Source: Paralvinella palmiformis
Taxonomy: Eukaryota > Annelida > Polychaeta > Terebellida > Alvinellidae
Assembly (NCBI GenBank): GCA_025642065.1
Contig: JAODUP010000040.1
Location: 1,408,501 to 1,472,500 of the forward strand
Length of the DNA stretch: 64,000 bases
Direction: 5' to 3'
The notes under the pieces were generated by a model that was given only the letters and a program-made list of their open reading frames with translations, was not told the origin of the DNA and did not search any database. A program made the translations under genes and the position numbers. Shown here piece by piece: positions 20,701-64,000 of the stretch; the stretch's first letter is position 1; every line of letters starts with the position of its first letter.

Positions 20701-21837
20701 TCACAGATAAATAATTATTATCTTTTAAATCACTTACAGGGTTTTTACAGACATATTATTTAGAGTATTATTATATTACATATTATATATATATATATAT
20801 ATTAATCAGTTTTTGCATTGCTTTAAAAGACAGTATAATTCATAATATTAAAAATCATGTCAATAAATATTTTCCTATATCATAACATAATACCAGTAAT
20901 CATGTTCAGGTACCTCGGCATTGGCAGATAATGCATATGCTCATGCACACACTCCCTGTGAGAAATTATTCACTTGGTGTTAACATTAATTTAATCAAAT
21001 AATTTGTGGATGGTTCAGGTGCATTATGAATACAGGATCTTTTCCTTATAAATCTCTCAGCAGTTTCCTTCAACATATACTGTTTCTTCTCCAGCTTTAT
21101 TTTATCCAGACTATTGGGGATAGGGGACTCTCACTAAAAGGTAGATCTATATAATATTCCCACTTGCTATAAGGTCTATCAACCACATGACATTATGCAT
21201 TACTCCATTATTCTTAATATTTGCTATAATGGTAATGGCTCAAATAAAACTGTTCATGGCATTTCAAGATCACTTTTTCAGCTAAGCAAAAGTTTTATTT
21301 TGTAGTTTGTGACTAAGATTCCAGTTATGCCATCAGCTCCCTCAAACACATTTACTGATTTAATGAGGAAACGATCTAAATGAATTTAGTTCAAAATCAA
21401 ACATTTTGTCATAACTCCGTGAATAATGATCTATTTTATTAGATCTGAGTCTAATTAAAACTGTGCTTTCTTTTAATATTACACTGAATTTTTTGGTTTG
21501 CATCAATAATTTCATTCAAATTAAAATGCCAGATGTGAGATGGCAGATCTGATAACACGTCAACACTGAATTTCAAGATAAAGTTCATTATTATAACAGA
21601 AATTTTCCTGTATACTAACATAGTGATAGGCATGGGTAGCCTTTTCCCCTTTTATGTAAGCTTTCCAGTTGAAGTGTTTTAAGTTAAAAACAATTATAAA
21701 CAAACAACACTACAAACATTTAACATGGCTTTGGGTATAACTATAAACAAATAGAACCATCTCACCAGCCTAACTTCATGATGCCCATACCTAGCAACAG
21801 GTGGCAGCACCAGCGCGCAGGTGTTGGCCTAAAGTGA
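20700..21837. other. Intergenic upstream of scribble, no gene seen
   Basis: AT-rich sequence with a (TA)n run near 20784-20802 following the LINE tail. Short frames only; base composition rises sharply in GC from about 21790 onward. Confidence 0.5.
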
Positions 21838-62821
<40,984 letters not shown>

Positions 62822-64000
62822 GTAAATAGTGTGTTTGTGTGTGTAGATTTTATCATTTGATTCAAGATTACTCCTTGCTTCATTCTATGGTTTCAAAAAT
62901 AATTTTGTAATCTTGTGCAGTAATTAATATTGATTGGTTATTCTTGATGAAATAAATGTCTGCTCAGTGGTTTTGTAGCAATATTTCTGAAAAGGTTGTG
63001 TCAACATTGTACAGTATTTATTTGTTATTTTGGAATCTGGCTAACATTATGAATGATTACTAACAAAAGAGAGCATTCTTACTTTGATCTTTAGATAACA
63101 TTGATATTTTGTGTCAGTTGTGTTTTTAGGAATTTCCTCTACAATTTCTTATGAGGTTTGTTTTGTGGCAAGTTTCAAATTATATTGTAGATAGAGCATT
63201 AAATATCAAGTTGTTTGCTTGATGACAAGTGATGCATGATAATTATGGAAATAGGTTGGAATTATTTAAATACTCTAGGGAAATAATAGTTTTAGGTTCT
63301 AATTTTCAGATGTTCAGCATTTTTTAAACAAACCTTTTAAACCTGTACCTTGTTCAAAGCTTTGGAATATCATTTGAGAATTTTATATCTGTTGGATATC
63401 TGGCTCATAATATCATGTTAATGTTTATGATGAAATGTTGTGCCTGCTTCACTGAGATTCCATTTCCTGTTTAAACAGTTATTGTTATCTGGATTCATTA
63501 TATTGTGTATTGGTATCAAGAAGAAATTCTTGGGGTGGTTTTGTGTGATTTTTTGGTTTAATAATTGTTTTATGTCAGTTTTAGACATTGCAAGGTGATG
63601 CAACTAAATAATCTGGCTTTTGTAAAGTAGTTGTACAGGAAAATATGTAACAGCTTTACTGCTTATTTCACTTTTTTCTCTTTCTCATTCCCTGTCTGTC
63701 TCCATTCTGTGAATTTTTCCATCAGAAATATGCCTTTCTTGAGGTTAGTACAATGTATCATTGCTCAGTTGTCTGTGATGGATGATCTTTGGTTTAGTAT
63801 CATTTTATTTGTTCAGAGAACCACCTATTCACCTAGTCATCTGTGATTATAATATTAATAATCACAATGTTTCATCTTCAGGGATAAGTGTAATGTTATG
63901 TTAAACAGCATGCCACAAACTCTGCCACTGTCTTTATTGTATTGTCTGCCCATACAACCATTGCTCGTATAGTGTTAGCCATAAAACCATCCACCCATCA
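62822..64000 (+). other. SCRIB: scribble intron 20 (incomplete)
   Basis: AT-rich. The only exon-like signal is the candidate microexon at 63726-63743; the intron otherwise runs past the end of the window. Confidence 0.8.
63726..63743 (+). CDS. SCRIB: Candidate 18-nt microexon of scribble (KYAFLE)
   Basis: A long pyrimidine tract (about 63668-63722, mainly T and C) ends in CATCAG; 18 bases later a GAG|GTTAGT donor follows. The exon is phase 0 at both ends, so it adds six residues, KYAFLE, between GNDE and the expected next strand of PDZ2. GTTAGT is used as donor by exons 11 and 17 of this same gene. The insert would sit in the loop after the second beta strand. If it is real, it is probably alternative. 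Confidence 0.35.

Overview
This is eukaryotic, animal DNA: AT-rich, with long introns, GT-AG splice sites, many microsatellites and a dense mix of transposon families. Protein similarity and the repeat mix (pogo/Tigger, MULE with FLYWCH finger, CR1/Jockey-like and RNase H-bearing LINEs, tRNA-derived SINEs) suggest a marine spiralian invertebrate, perhaps a mollusc; the species is inference with low confidence.

Positions 1-282 are the last exon of a SOCS-box protein on the + strand, followed by its 3' UTR with an AATAAA at 737. From about 950 to 21.8 kb lies an intergenic transposon graveyard: a hAT element with BED finger and 8-bp target duplication (1204-2309), a minus-strand LINE (about 2370-4790), two internally deleted pogo/Tigger copies with the same deletion (5289-6517 and 17726-18835), two CR1/Jockey-like LINE relics (7950-9115 and 19660-20700), two minus-strand MULE relics (about 10985-12330 and about 13087-17561), and a 5'-truncated RNase H-type LINE (13429-15095) nested in the second MULE with a perfect 9-bp target duplication.

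From about 21.84 kb to the end of the window is one large + strand gene, the scribble (SCRIB) cell-polarity scaffold of the LAP family. A CpG-rich promoter/5' UTR with a perfect CRE precedes the ATG at 22042. I resolved 20 coding exons with consistent reading phase, 920 codons in total: the palmitoylation-type N-terminus with Cys4 and Cys10, 16 leucine-rich repeats, the LAP-specific region, a Pro/Ser/Gln-rich and acidic linker, complete PDZ1 and the start of PDZ2. The rest of PDZ2, later PDZ domains and the 3' end lie beyond the window. Intron 2 is 19.6 kb. A possible 18-nt microexon at 63726-63743 would insert six residues into PDZ2.

The introns hold only short non-coding elements (SINEs, MITEs, microsatellites), in contrast to the intergenic side, which is full of coding transposon fragments. 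I found no new defence system, operon or non-coding RNA gene; the points of most interest are the nested insertions, the shared deletion derivative, the candidate microexon and the strong excess of poly(C)/poly(G) runs.
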